Of a DNA stretch of 33,008 bases, positions 1 to 7,883 are shown piece after piece. The position numbers and the translations under genes were made by a program. Below the pieces are notes generated by a model. The model worked only from the letters and a program-made list of their open reading frames with translations. It was not told the DNA's origin and made no database searches. Position 1 is the first letter of the stretch. Each line of letters opens with the position of its first letter. The DNA comes from Candidatus Woesearchaeota archaeon (GTDB lineage Archaea > Nanobdellota > Nanobdellia > SCGC-AAA011-G17 > GW2011-AR20). The stretch is taken from positions 1 to 33,008 of the forward strand of contig JACOZR010000002.1 in NCBI GenBank assembly GCA_016181245.1. Direction: 5' to 3'.

Positions 1-179
1 CCATCTGAATCTCGATAGTCAATTCTAAGAAACACAAGTCTGGGTACAAATGACAAACCTACCTCCAAAGGAACCTCGACCTCTACGGTTTCTATTGGTT
101 TTTGTACCTGTTGAATTGATGTACAGGAAATTAGGGTAACTAAAGAAATAGACATAAAAAAAGTATTTTTTAATTTCAT
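1..179 (-). CDS. Putative lipoprotein, N-terminal part (cut by left edge)
   Basis: Reading the minus strand from ATG at 179 gives an open frame that runs off the left edge (59 complete codons). The N-terminus is a basic start (MKLKN), a hydrophobic stretch and then LVTLISC, a good lipobox (L-I-S-C) with the cysteine near residue 19, so the protein is probably lipid-anchored outside the cytoplasmic membrane. After it come a Gln/Pro/Val/Glu-rich linker and the start of a domain (FVPRLVFLRIDYRDSDG) that I do not recognise. A TTTAAA-like box around 202-210 lies about 25-30 bp before the ATG, fitting a leaderless archaeal transcript. Function unknown. The lipobox and the promoter-like box are the only support beyond the open frame. 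Confidence 0.6.
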   Translation of the reverse strand, partial: MKLKNTFFMSISLVTLISCTSIQQVQKPIETVEVEVPLEVGLSFVPRLVFLRIDYRDSD

Positions 180-240
180 CTTAAGAAAAGTAATGCTTCA
201 ATCTTTAAAAGTTTTTATTTAAAACTAAATATACTTTCAA

Positions 241-771
241 CTAGTGCATTTTAATCAAATAAACATACAATTCTTCAAAAAACATTTTCTTAGTTTCTAA
301 ACATTTAAACTTATACTTATTTTCATTCAAAATAGAATCAACTTTTTCTTTATTCGTTAAAGAGCTAAAAACAATTAATATCTCTCCGTTTTTATTCAAA
401 TATTTTTTAGCATCAATTAAAAATCTTTCAATGATTTCATATCCTTCTTTCCCACCAGTTGTAACATTTCTAATCTCAAAGTCTTCAAGTTCATCTTCTG
501 GCAAATAAGGGGGATTAAATATAATTAAATCAAACTTTTCATCAATATTAGAAAACAAATCAGAGGTTTTAACTTTAATTCCTTTAGATTTAACAAATTC
601 AATCACTTCTTCATCAATATCAACAGCTAAAACATCTTTAGCACCAGATTCTAAGGCAGTTTCTGCTAATATTCCAAAACCAGTACCCATATCTAAAACT
701 TTTTTGTCTTTAGCTAATTTTTTGACTTGTTTAACTAATAAAAAAGAATCTTCATCAGGTTCATAAATCAT
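241..771 (-). CDS. PrmC/HemK-type (Mtq2-like) protein glutamine methyltransferase
   Basis: 176 residues. Class I SAM-dependent methyltransferase with motif I LDMGTGFG (residues 26-33), acidic motif II VDID (about 50-53) and the diagnostic catalytic NPPY at 86-89 (IIFNPPYLPED). NPPY plus the short length matches the archaeal HemK-related family, which methylates the GGQ glutamine of release factor aRF1 together with Trm112; that substrate is inferred from the family. No N-terminal helical domain of bacterial PrmC is present, as expected for archaeal/eukaryotic forms. Its start overlaps the stop of the upstream winged-helix gene by 4 bp (ATGA), so the two are probably one minus-strand transcript. 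An N6-adenine or RNA methyltransferase is less likely given the HemK-type spacing. Confidence 0.85.
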   Translation of the reverse strand: MIYEPDEDSFLLVKQVKKLAKDKKVLDMGTGFGILAETALESGAKDVLAVDIDEEVIEFVKSKGIKVKTSDLFSNIDEKFDLIIFNPPYLPEDELEDFEIRNVTTGGKEGYEIIERFLIDAKKYLNKNGEILIVFSSLTNKEKVDSILNENKYKFKCLETKKMFFEELYVYLIKMH

Positions 772-1214
772 TTTATAGCTTTAAAATATTCCCTAACCCT
801 ATCAGTTATTGAATTAATATAATACTTTTGTATTTTTTCTTCAAATATTTTTTCTAAAGGTTCATTTTCATTTATTCTATACTTATTCTGAACAGATTCT
901 ATTAAAAATAAATCTTTCAATCTTTTCAATTGTCTTCTTATATTAGAAGAAGCAATTCCTTTTGCAGGTAACTTTTTTTCATTTCTGTTTTTAATAACAA
1001 AAGATTCAATCTGTTTGGAATCTAAAGGTTCATTAGATTCTAAAATAACATGTAAGATATCAACAACTATATCTCTTGAATCTCCTGGTTGTAATAGCCC
1101 TATAGACAAGCACAACTTCTTAACCAGTTCTCTTTTATCATCGCTAGAAGGCTTCTCATATTTCCTTAAAGTAATTTCAGCTAAGGGAGAATCAGTTGCT
1201 ATTGTTTTGGGCAT
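768..1214 (-). CDS. Conserved archaeal winged-helix protein
   Basis: 148 residues. The N-terminus contains PLAEITLRKYEKP followed by a helical stretch (RELVKKLCLSIGLLQPGDSRD) and a likely winged-helix region at residues 48-118 (DIVVDILHVILESNEPLDSKQIESF, then a basic recognition-helix region with SSNIRRQLKRLKDLFLIE). I recognise it as the type of conserved archaeal wHTH protein annotated as hypothetical or as a transcriptional regulator; DNA binding is inferred, and I see no ligand domain. It is the first gene of a two-gene minus-strand operon with the PrmC-like methyltransferase (4-bp overlap) and diverges from aglB. A TATA-like TATTTAAAAT at 1237-1246 sits 23-32 bp before the ATG. Confidence 0.7.
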   Translation of the reverse strand: MPKTIATDSPLAEITLRKYEKPSSDDKRELVKKLCLSIGLLQPGDSRDIVVDILHVILESNEPLDSKQIESFVIKNRNEKKLPAKGIASSNIRRQLKRLKDLFLIESVQNKYRINENEPLEKIFEEKIQKYYINSITDRVREYFKAIK

Positions 1215-1298
1215 ATTAATCTTAACTTACTATTAGTATTTAAAATTGTTTATTAGAAAGGTTTTTAAATTTCTTAAAAAGAAGCCTCATAGATTCTT
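1215..1298. promoter_or_regulatory. Divergent promoter region for wHTH gene and aglB
   Basis: 84-bp intergenic space between divergent starts. Minus direction: TTTAAA box at about 1237-1246, 23-32 bp from the wHTH ATG at 1214. Plus direction: GAAAGG followed by TTTTTAAAT (about 1256-1270) resembles BRE plus TATA, 29-37 bp before the aglB ATG at 1299, with a second AT box nearer the start. Both would give leaderless or nearly leaderless transcripts. No Shine-Dalgarno sequence is visible before either start. Confidence 0.55.
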
Positions 1299-4154
1299 AT
1301 GGAAAATGTAATTGAAAAAAGAGTAGAAAAGATAAAATCTATTTTAGGTAACTTTAATCTTAATGAAAGTAAGGTTAAATACATAGGCTTATACTTAATC
1401 TCATTATTAATAGTTTACCTTGTATTCCAAAATAAATTTGTGGTTGGAAAGTTCTACTTGTTTGTTCTAATCCCTATAGTATCAATAATACTCTTATTGC
1501 TTGGGAAATATGTGGCAGGAATGCTAACAAGCATAATAGGATTTGCTTCAATATTAAGGTTACAATCATTACCAAACCTCATAGATGCAACAACAGGTAA
1601 ATACATCACAGCAGACCCTGATGCTTTAGCATTTTTAAGATATACAAAAGAAATAGTTGAAAACGGAGCGTTATCTGCAGTAGACACATTAAGGTATTAC
1701 CCAGAAGGTTACAGTAATCTAGCAGAATTTAACTTTCTTTCTCAAATTGTTGCAGCATGGTATAAACTTTTACATTTGTTCATACCTTCACTTTCAATTG
1801 AGTTGATTCAAACAACATATCCTGCATTTTCATTTGCAATAGCAATGGTTTTCTTCTTTTTATTTGCAAGAAGATTATCTAATACAAAAGTAGCTGTTTT
1901 GGCTACAACAATATTGTCATTTATTCCAATGTTCTTGTTTAGAACATTAACTGGTGTTTCGGATAAAGAAGCTCTGGGTTTAGCCTTTATGTTTGCAGCA
2001 TTCTACTTTTACATAGCCGCAGTTCAAACGCAATCAATAAAAAAATCAACAGCACTCGCTCTTTTAGCAGGATTATCTACAGGCTTCCTAGGCTTAATCT
2101 GGGGAGGGGTAAGTTTCATTTTCCTTATATTTGGTATATTCAGCATAGTAAAGATAACAGCAAATAGCTTCACAAAAAAAGACTTTTACAATTATTCAAT
2201 TTGGATGTTTACAACAATGATTGTACTAAGCTCATTTTATCCAGAAAGGTTTACATTAAACGCGTATTTAACATCAATAACAACAATGATAATGCTCGCT
2301 GCTTTCTTCTTCTGTTTAATCCACTTTCTAATAATCCACTTAAAATTATTTGGAATACAAGAAAGATTTAAAGACAAGTTTCCATCTTGGATGATAAGCG
2401 GTTTAATAACTGTTTTATTTTCAATAATACTCTTTTCAATAATATATGGTCCAACTTTCCTTTTGGATCAGGTTACAAATTTAACGAATTCGTTAACAAA
2501 GCCATTTGCACAAAGTAGGTGGGCTATAACTGTTGCAGAATCCCATCAGCCTTTTTTCAAGGGTGGCAGTATGTCATGGATAAATGAATTCAATAATAAC
2601 AAGTATATAATCTTCTTATTCTTCATAGGCATAATAACTGTCTTCTATAAATTAGCAGGAGATATAGGTAAAAATAAGTGGTTAGGCACATCTTTATTCA
2701 GTATATTCATATTTGGGGTAATACTAAGCAGATATTCTGAAAGTTCAGTATTCAACGGAGAATCTTTAACATCACAAATTACATACTTTGGGTCCATAGC
2801 AGGATTATTCATCATGCTATGTGCAGCATCTTATATATGGTTTAAAAAAGACAAGCAATTATTTGAAAAATTAAAGGAAATAAAAAAAGAATATTTCTTT
2901 GTGATAATCTGGTTCATAATAATGGCAATCGGAGCAAGAAGCGCTTTAAGGTTATTTATCGTTCTTGCACCGGTAGTTTCTTTTGTAGCAGCTTATTTCA
3001 TTATAGAACTGTCAGAATACTTAATAGGGCTAATAAAAACACAAAAAGAAAGATTTTACAAAATATCATTTACCGTAATATTGATTTTTTTTATAATGTC
3101 AATACTTTGGCCTCTTGGCTCTGTGGTGTCAGCGGTTCCAGTAGCAAAAAGTATTCCAATAATAAATCATGATGGCTTGGTATTCCAATTTGCTTCAGCT
3201 TCATTAGGCGCAGCTAGAGGCACTGGTTCAGTATATGATCAACAATGGCAGCTAGCTGGTAAATGGGTAAGAGAGAATACCAAAAAAGAAGCCGTGTTTG
3301 CTCACTGGTGGGACTATGGTTATTTGGTTCAAACTGGTTTTGGCAGAGCCACATTAACGGATGGGGGTAATGCAATTGGCTCGAGAAATTATTTTTCAGG
3401 TCGTCATTTAATGACAGCTCAAAGTGAAAAAGAAGCATTAGAATACATGAAAACATATGGAGCAACTCACTTATTATTTGTCTCAGATGAAATAGGAAAA
3501 TATCCCGCTTATTCATCAATAGGCTCAGATGCAAATTATGATAGATTTTCTCAAATAACAACTTTCTCATTAAGCCAGCAGGAAACAAGAGAAACAAGAA
3601 ATGCAACAGTATTGGTTTACAAGGGCGGAGCGCCTTTGGAAGATGATTTAAATTTTAATGGAGAAATATATCCCGCAGGAGCATCAGTAATAGGAGCAAT
3701 CCTTGTTCCAATAACAAACGCTGGAACAGACAAGCAATCAGTTTCTCAGCCTTCAGCAATATTGGTTTATCAGGGAAAGCAAGTTGAAATTCCAATAGGC
3801 TGTGTCTATATAGACAAGCTTTACAAATTTGAAAATGCACCATTAAAATCCTGTTTGAGAGTAATGCCAACATTCACAAATAATCGATTAGACAATGGAA
3901 TAGGCAACGCACTATATCTATCTCCGAGAGTATCTCAGGGGTTATTTGCTAGGTTATACTTATTAAACGAACAAATGGAAGGATTTAAATTGGTTTACTC
4001 AGATGAAAGTGGTGTTCCTCATGCTTTCTACAACGGGAGATTGATAGGCCCATTAAAAATTTGGGAAGCAAAATATGATGAAAAAGTAGAAACAGTTCCA
4101 GAATACTTAAGGCCAGAATTACCAGATCCTAGCGTAAACTTGGTAAGAAGATAA
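1299..4154 (+). CDS. aglB: AglB/Stt3 oligosaccharyltransferase
   Basis: 951 residues, the usual size for archaeal AglB. It should transfer an oligosaccharide from a dolichol carrier to Asn in N-X-S/T sequons on the outer face of the membrane. A multi-pass hydrophobic N-terminal two-thirds (about residues 28-620) precedes a soluble C-terminal domain. Family motifs seen: acidic ADPDA (105-109) in the first outer loop, SDKE around 221-224, the loop-5 TVAE motif at about 411-414 (archaeal TIXE type), and catalytic WWDYG at 670-674 followed by a GGNAIGS turn. The C-terminal domain ends in a charged tail. A GT-C membrane protein follows after 18 bp and methyltransferases follow that, so this is a glycosylation locus. 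The sequon-rich surface proteins later in the window are possible substrates. Confidence 0.93.
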   Translation: MENVIEKRVEKIKSILGNFNLNESKVKYIGLYLISLLIVYLVFQNKFVVGKFYLFVLIPIVSIILLLLGKYVAGMLTSIIGFASILRLQSLPNLIDATTGKYITADPDALAFLRYTKEIVENGALSAVDTLRYYPEGYSNLAEFNFLSQIVAAWYKLLHLFIPSLSIELIQTTYPAFSFAIAMVFFFLFARRLSNTKVAVLATTILSFIPMFLFRTLTGVSDKEALGLAFMFAAFYFYIAAVQTQSIKKSTALALLAGLSTGFLGLIWGGVSFIFLIFGIFSIVKITANSFTKKDFYNYSIWMFTTMIVLSSFYPERFTLNAYLTSITTMIMLAAFFFCLIHFLIIHLKLFGIQERFKDKFPSWMISGLITVLFSIILFSIIYGPTFLLDQVTNLTNSLTKPFAQSRWAITVAESHQPFFKGGSMSWINEFNNNKYIIFLFFIGIITVFYKLAGDIGKNKWLGTSLFSIFIFGVILSRYSESSVFNGESLTSQITYFGSIAGLFIMLCAASYIWFKKDKQLFEKLKEIKKEYFFVIIWFIIMAIGARSALRLFIVLAPVVSFVAAYFIIELSEYLIGLIKTQKERFYKISFTVILIFFIMSILWPLGSVVSAVPVAKSIPIINHDGLVFQFASASLGAARGTGSVYDQQWQLAGKWVRENTKKEAVFAHWWDYGYLVQTGFGRATLTDGGNAIGSRNYFSGRHLMTAQSEKEALEYMKTYGATHLLFVSDEIGKYPAYSSIGSDANYDRFSQITTFSLSQQETRETRNATVLVYKGGAPLEDDLNFNGEIYPAGASVIGAILVPITNAGTDKQSVSQPSAILVYQGKQVEIPIGCVYIDKLYKFENAPLKSCLRVMPTFTNNRLDNGIGNALYLSPRVSQGLFARLYLLNEQMEGFKLVYSDESGVPHAFYNGRLIGPLKIWEAKYDEKVETVPEYLRPELPDPSVNLVRR

Positions 4155-4172
4155 AAATTCAGGGAGCCTTCC

Positions 4173-5717
4173 ATGAAAGAGCAGTTAAAAGATAAATTTC
4201 TCTATATTCCAGTATTTTTATTATCCATTTATCTACTGTTCAGGTTAATAGACACATCTTCTTTAATCAATAACTTTCCTTTAGATTTTGCAAACGACTT
4301 AAGTGCCCATTTGGCAAGATTGCATTTTCTGAGTGAATATGGCTATCACAATTTAGTCCCAAATTGGTATAATGGATTTGAATACATCTTGTTTCAAACT
4401 TATCCTCCAGGCTTTTACTTTGCAGCTTTGCCTTTATACAAACTACTTAACAATGTGCAGTTAACAGCATACATCTCACTAGTACTAATTTACATTTTGG
4501 GATTTTTATCAACATACCTCATCTTCAAAAACGATATACCAAGCAAAATAAAGAGAGTAGCATTTTTCCTGTTTTTCTTTGCTAATCCTGTAAGCATAGG
4601 TTATCTGTTGAGATTAGGAAAACTTCCAGAATTAACAGGATGGTTGTTAAACATAATAATTTTAGGTGTAATAATTTACTATAAAGACAAGCCATTAGAC
4701 AAAAAGTTCTTACTTTTCATACCATCTTATGCAGCCTTATTGTTGTCTAATGTTTCTTCATTTATAGTAATGTCTCCATTAATTTTGGGGTTTATACTGA
4801 TTAAAAAAAACAAAGAAAAAGTTTATGTAGTATTATCAGTATTAGCAGCTTTAATAATCACATCATTTTGGTGGATTCCTTTTTATTTGAATTCCTTAAA
4901 TAAAAGTATAAGCAGTGAAGCAGTTTATACTAAATGGCTGACAGAAAACGCACCAGATTCCTTCTTCACATTTACAACAGACAAGGTAACAGCAATATTG
5001 TCTTCTCTAACACTAATAATCCTCTTTTATCTATACTGGAAAAGCAAAGAGAAATCAAGAAATGAATTAGTTTTATTTTTGCCAATGATTATAACAGCAC
5101 TACTAATATTTATAACGCCATTTACATCAGCAATGACATTTATACCAATATTTAACAGACCACCAGTAGATACATTTACTATAGGTTTTCTATTAATAGC
5201 AATTTATTTCTTCCTAAAAATAAACTATGGCCAGAAGCAAGAAAAAATAATTAAATATGTTCTACCAATTTTAGTTATAATATCAATAATACTTTCAGTT
5301 TCAATGACCTCTTTTTATCCAAGATTACAAAATATTGATAGAGAAACAATGGGGCTGTTACCATATGTAAAAGGAAATTTAGTGGTTTTAGAGAATAACA
5401 AAGACAAATACGGTTCTTCATACTCTCGTGGTTATTACTCATATGCTCCAGTTTATTATAATATAAACACAATATCTGGATGGGAAGATCAAATTTTGTC
5501 AGAAGAAAATGCAAAGGAAATAAATAATTTTTTAGGTTGTTATAAAAAAAATGTTATTCAATGTAAAAATGCACCTTTAACCCCTCAGCAAATAGTAGAA
5601 AAAGCAAAATCCCTAAATGTTGGCTCTATAATAATGTACGATGAAGATTGTGGAAAAATGAAAACATTATTAAAACCAGTTAAAGAAACTGAAAATGTGT
5701 GTTTATTTAAAATATGA
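4173..5717 (+). CDS. GT-C-like polytopic membrane protein (PTPS-related membrane domain type)
   Basis: 514 residues, about a dozen predicted membrane segments. The first outer loop carries NDLSAHLARLHFL (41-53) followed by PNWYNGFEYILFQTYPPG, a pattern typical of GT-C fold sugar transferases and of the family named 6-pyruvoyl-tetrahydropterin synthase-related membrane protein. D42 is the obvious catalytic-base candidate. A C-terminal soluble part (from about 390) contains several cysteines. It likely uses a polyprenyl-phosphate sugar, but the substrate cannot be read from sequence. GGGAG at 4162-4166 before ATG 4173 is a plausible ribosome binding site. It sits 18 bp after aglB and overlaps the next methyltransferase by 4 bp, so it is probably co-transcribed with both. 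Confidence 0.75.
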   Translation: MKEQLKDKFLYIPVFLLSIYLLFRLIDTSSLINNFPLDFANDLSAHLARLHFLSEYGYHNLVPNWYNGFEYILFQTYPPGFYFAALPLYKLLNNVQLTAYISLVLIYILGFLSTYLIFKNDIPSKIKRVAFFLFFFANPVSIGYLLRLGKLPELTGWLLNIIILGVIIYYKDKPLDKKFLLFIPSYAALLLSNVSSFIVMSPLILGFILIKKNKEKVYVVLSVLAALIITSFWWIPFYLNSLNKSISSEAVYTKWLTENAPDSFFTFTTDKVTAILSSLTLIILFYLYWKSKEKSRNELVLFLPMIITALLIFITPFTSAMTFIPIFNRPPVDTFTIGFLLIAIYFFLKINYGQKQEKIIKYVLPILVIISIILSVSMTSFYPRLQNIDRETMGLLPYVKGNLVVLENNKDKYGSSYSRGYYSYAPVYYNINTISGWEDQILSEENAKEINNFLGCYKKNVIQCKNAPLTPQQIVEKAKSLNVGSIIMYDEDCGKMKTLLKPVKETENVCLFKI

Positions 5718-6559
5718 AATGTGACAATTGTGAATCAGAGAATATAAAAGAACTTTACAAGCTTAGTTATATGAACATAAATGAATGCAAAGATTGTGGT
5801 TTAAGATTTACAGACAAAAGCTCAGTAGTGTCAAAAGATATTTACAATGAAGATTATTATAAAACAACAAATAAGGATTTCTTTAAAGACTGTTGGTCAG
5901 ATTATGAGTCAAAAACAAGTAAGAAACTAGCAAGATTTAGAAAAAATCTTTTTGAACTAGAAAAATATTCAAAAAAAGGAAATATTTTAGATTTAGGTTG
6001 TGCAACTGGTGTTTTTCTTGATATGGCTCAAAAAAATGGCTGGAAATCCTATGGGGTTGAAATTTCCAAATTTGCCTCAAATTATGCAAGAAAAGAATTC
6101 AAGTTAAATGTTAAAACAGGGGATTTATTAAATGCAAAATTAAAAAATAATTTCTTTGATGTTATAACAATGTGGGATTTTATAGAGCATGTAGACAGCC
6201 CATCAAAAGTTCTATCAAGAATAAACAAAATCATGAAAAAAGATGGAGTTTTGTTTATTTTAACGATTAATGATGCTAGTCTAATGGGGAAATTAGCAGA
6301 TATATTCTACAAACTAAAAATAAAGAAATTTGCAGAATTAGTCCATCCAGTTCATCATAACTATCATTTTACAAAAAAAGTTTTAATTGATATCTTAAAC
6401 CGAAATGGATTTGAAGTAATCGAAATGAAGAAAAGCGAAATGCCAATTGAGAACATAAGGCAAGGTTTCTTAGTAAAATCAATGGCTGGAGTTTTGTATT
6501 TTTTCTCAAATTTACTAAAATATCAGCATGAAATAACAATAATTGCGAGGAAAAAATGA
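5714..6559 (+). CDS. SAM methyltransferase with N-terminal zinc ribbon
   Basis: 281 residues. An N-terminal CDNC...CKDCG pair (residues 3-6 and about 25-29) forms a probable zinc ribbon. Then comes a class I methyltransferase (Methyltransf_23-like): motif I ILDLGCATGVFLD around 93-105, YGVEIS for the acidic loop, and DVITMWDFIEHVDSP for motif IV. This architecture is common for methyltransferases in polysaccharide or glycolipid clusters that act on sugar or lipid intermediates; here the target is unknown. The gene overlaps both neighbours by 4 bp (ATGA at each junction), so it is translationally coupled to the GT-C protein upstream and the second methyltransferase downstream. Confidence 0.82.
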   Translation: MKCDNCESENIKELYKLSYMNINECKDCGLRFTDKSSVVSKDIYNEDYYKTTNKDFFKDCWSDYESKTSKKLARFRKNLFELEKYSKKGNILDLGCATGVFLDMAQKNGWKSYGVEISKFASNYARKEFKLNVKTGDLLNAKLKNNFFDVITMWDFIEHVDSPSKVLSRINKIMKKDGVLFILTINDASLMGKLADIFYKLKIKKFAELVHPVHHNYHFTKKVLIDILNRNGFEVIEMKKSEMPIENIRQGFLVKSMAGVLYFFSNLLKYQHEITIIARKK

Positions 6560-7161
6560 GCTTCAAAACATTCAAAAATAATCTGTTAAACAACCCTCTT
6601 CCTTTCAATGTAGTAAGAAGTATATTATTAGCAGGTAAAGGCAGAATGTATAAAGAGCTTAGAAATGCAATTGCTCCAGAAAAAGATTCTAAGGTTCTAG
6701 ATGTAGGATCTGGTACAGGCGAATTCGCTTTATTATTCGATAATTCAATAGATTATACTGGCATAGACATGAATTCTGGTTTTCTAGATTATGCTTCTAG
6801 CCTATATAAAAATCAAAATAAAAAGTTTATTCAAATGGATGCTACTAAAATGAGTTTTAAAAAAAGTGAATTTGATATATCCTTATTATTAAGTTTCATC
6901 CATCATTTTTCAGAATCGGATTTAGATAAGATCTTAAAAGAAGTAAACAGAATAACAAAAAAGAGAATATTTGTTTTAGAGCCTGTTCCAAGAAAATATA
7001 ATATACTAAGTAAGCTATTCTACGCTTTAGATCGTGGAGATTTCATAAGAAAAAAAGAAGAGCAGTTAAGAATTTTAAATAAATATTTTACAGTTGATTC
7101 ATACAAAGAGTTTAAATCTGGTTTGTATACTTTATCTATAATCCAGTGTTCTTCAAGATAA
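6556..7161 (+). CDS. Class I SAM methyltransferase (Methyltransf_11-like)
   Basis: 201 residues. Motif I KVLDVGSGTGEFA near residues 45-57, acidic loop YTGIDMNSGFLDYA, motif IV DISLLLSFIHHF, and post-motif IFVLEPVPRK. No zinc ribbon or membrane segment. It is the last gene of the aglB/GT-C/methyltransferase run and starts inside the preceding stop (ATGA). A substrate on the glycan or its lipid carrier is inferred only from position. The gene ends 62 bp before the promoter and start of the first DGR target gene. Confidence 0.8.
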   Translation: MSFKTFKNNLLNNPLPFNVVRSILLAGKGRMYKELRNAIAPEKDSKVLDVGSGTGEFALLFDNSIDYTGIDMNSGFLDYASSLYKNQNKKFIQMDATKMSFKKSEFDISLLLSFIHHFSESDLDKILKEVNRITKKRIFVLEPVPRKYNILSKLFYALDRGDFIRKKEEQLRILNKYFTVDSYKEFKSGLYTLSIIQCSSR

Positions 7162-7177
7162 AAATTACTCTTAAGTG

Positions 7178-7223
7178 GTAACAAACCGAAAGATTTAAAA
7201 AGATAAACTTTCTACAATAAATC
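7178..7223 (+). promoter_or_regulatory. Promoter of DGR target 1 (duplicated element)
   Basis: 46 bp directly upstream of ATG 7224, matching 43 of 46 positions of the sequence directly upstream of target 2 (11205-11250). ACCGAAAG followed by TTTAAAAA at 7194-7201 resembles BRE plus TATA; its spacing to the ATG (23-30 bp) predicts a leaderless mRNA. The three differences cluster just before the TATA box (GAAAGATTT against GAAAAGCTT). Conservation starts abruptly at GTAACAAACCG, so the promoter was duplicated with the gene. Confidence 0.7.
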
Positions 7224-7847
7224 ATGGTAAATCTTACTGTAGACATAAAACCAAGTGTAACCTATTCTGCTTATGTAGAAGCTCCTTTTGATAAAGCAAA
7301 AGAAGAATTAGAAAAAGCAGAATACACAGTTATAAGAATGCAGGAAGGACCAGCTTCTTTTGTATCAAGAAATGGAAACTGGGTAAGAGAAGGAGTTATT
7401 TATGTTCCTAATAAAGGCAGATTTTTAACTAAAAATTCACCAATAATGGCAAATGCTCAAGAAGCAACAAAATGTCATAGAAGTAATAAAGAATTTTATT
7501 TAACAGATGCTCAAGTTGAAGAATCTTTAGCAGATTCTGTTGAGCTTTCAGATAAAGCAATTCCAACAAATAGATTTGCAGAAAATCCAATAACGGTTTA
7601 TGCTTTTGGTGATATTGCAGAACAATATGGTCAGTTTCTAAGAAATGCAGGAATAAAAGAAATGTCTATTTGGTTGGCAAACCAAGAAGACAAGCCATTT
7701 GCAAGGCAAATGTGGCTTCATAGGCTTGTTGTAGACAGTAGGTCTGTTCTTGATGGCTACTTCAGGAACTTGGACTATGACGGCAGGGTGCGTGGGGTAC
7801 GTCAAGGTGGCGAAGCCACCGCAAAAAATTTAGAGATCAAGATATAA
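7224..7847 (+). CDS. DGR target protein 1 (variable protein, C-type-lectin-like C-terminus)
   Basis: 207 residues, close paralogue of the protein at 11251-11985. No signal peptide or membrane segment is visible, so it is probably cytoplasmic. Residues 1-162 are conserved between the paralogues. Residues 163-191 are encoded by variable repeat VR1 (WLHRLVVDSRS...RNLDYDGRVRG), ending in RGVR, a motif typical of the DGR ligand-binding C-type-lectin fold. After it comes GGEATAKNLEIKI and the stop. Relative to target 2 it lacks an 8-residue segment after residue 37 (SSRENAQL in target 2) and the 32-residue tail. The TR-like sequence sits in the same reading frame as in the TR. Ligand and cellular role unknown. 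It has its own leaderless-type promoter and is separated from the glycosylation operon upstream. Confidence 0.85.
   Translation: MVNLTVDIKPSVTYSAYVEAPFDKAKEELEKAEYTVIRMQEGPASFVSRNGNWVREGVIYVPNKGRFLTKNSPIMANAQEATKCHRSNKEFYLTDAQVEESLADSVELSDKAIPTNRFAENPITVYAFGDIAEQYGQFLRNAGIKEMSIWLANQEDKPFARQMWLHRLVVDSRSVLDGYFRNLDYDGRVRGVRQGGEATAKNLEIKI
7711..7795 (+). repeat. DGR variable repeat VR1
   Basis: 85 bp aligned without gaps to the template repeat at 12171-12255. I count 12 mismatches, 11 at positions where the TR has A (replaced by T five times and by G six times) and one C to T. The 5' edge of similarity is sharp at TGTGGCTTC, and the 3' edge is GCGTGG followed by a diverging stretch, as between IMH and IMH* of known DGRs. 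It lies inside target 1, residues 163-191. Confidence 0.92.
7806..7820 (+). other. DNA hairpin downstream of VR1 (IMH-associated)
   Basis: Perfect inverted repeat GGTGGC-GAA-GCCACC, 10 bp after the end of VR1. An identical hairpin follows VR2 at the same distance, and none follows the TR. In Bordetella phage DGRs a short hairpin/cruciform just downstream of the VR is needed for efficient retrohoming, so this is a candidate functional equivalent. It is translated as part of GGEAT. It is strikingly GC-rich against the background. Confidence 0.7.
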
Positions 7848-7883
7848 AAAGCTTTAAAAGAATAATTACTTCTTACATCTTTA

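Noticed and set aside
3214-3606. Minus-strand frame of 130 codons inside aglB
   Set aside because: Shadow of the WWDYG-containing region of aglB; low-complexity Leu/Phe-rich text with no motif.
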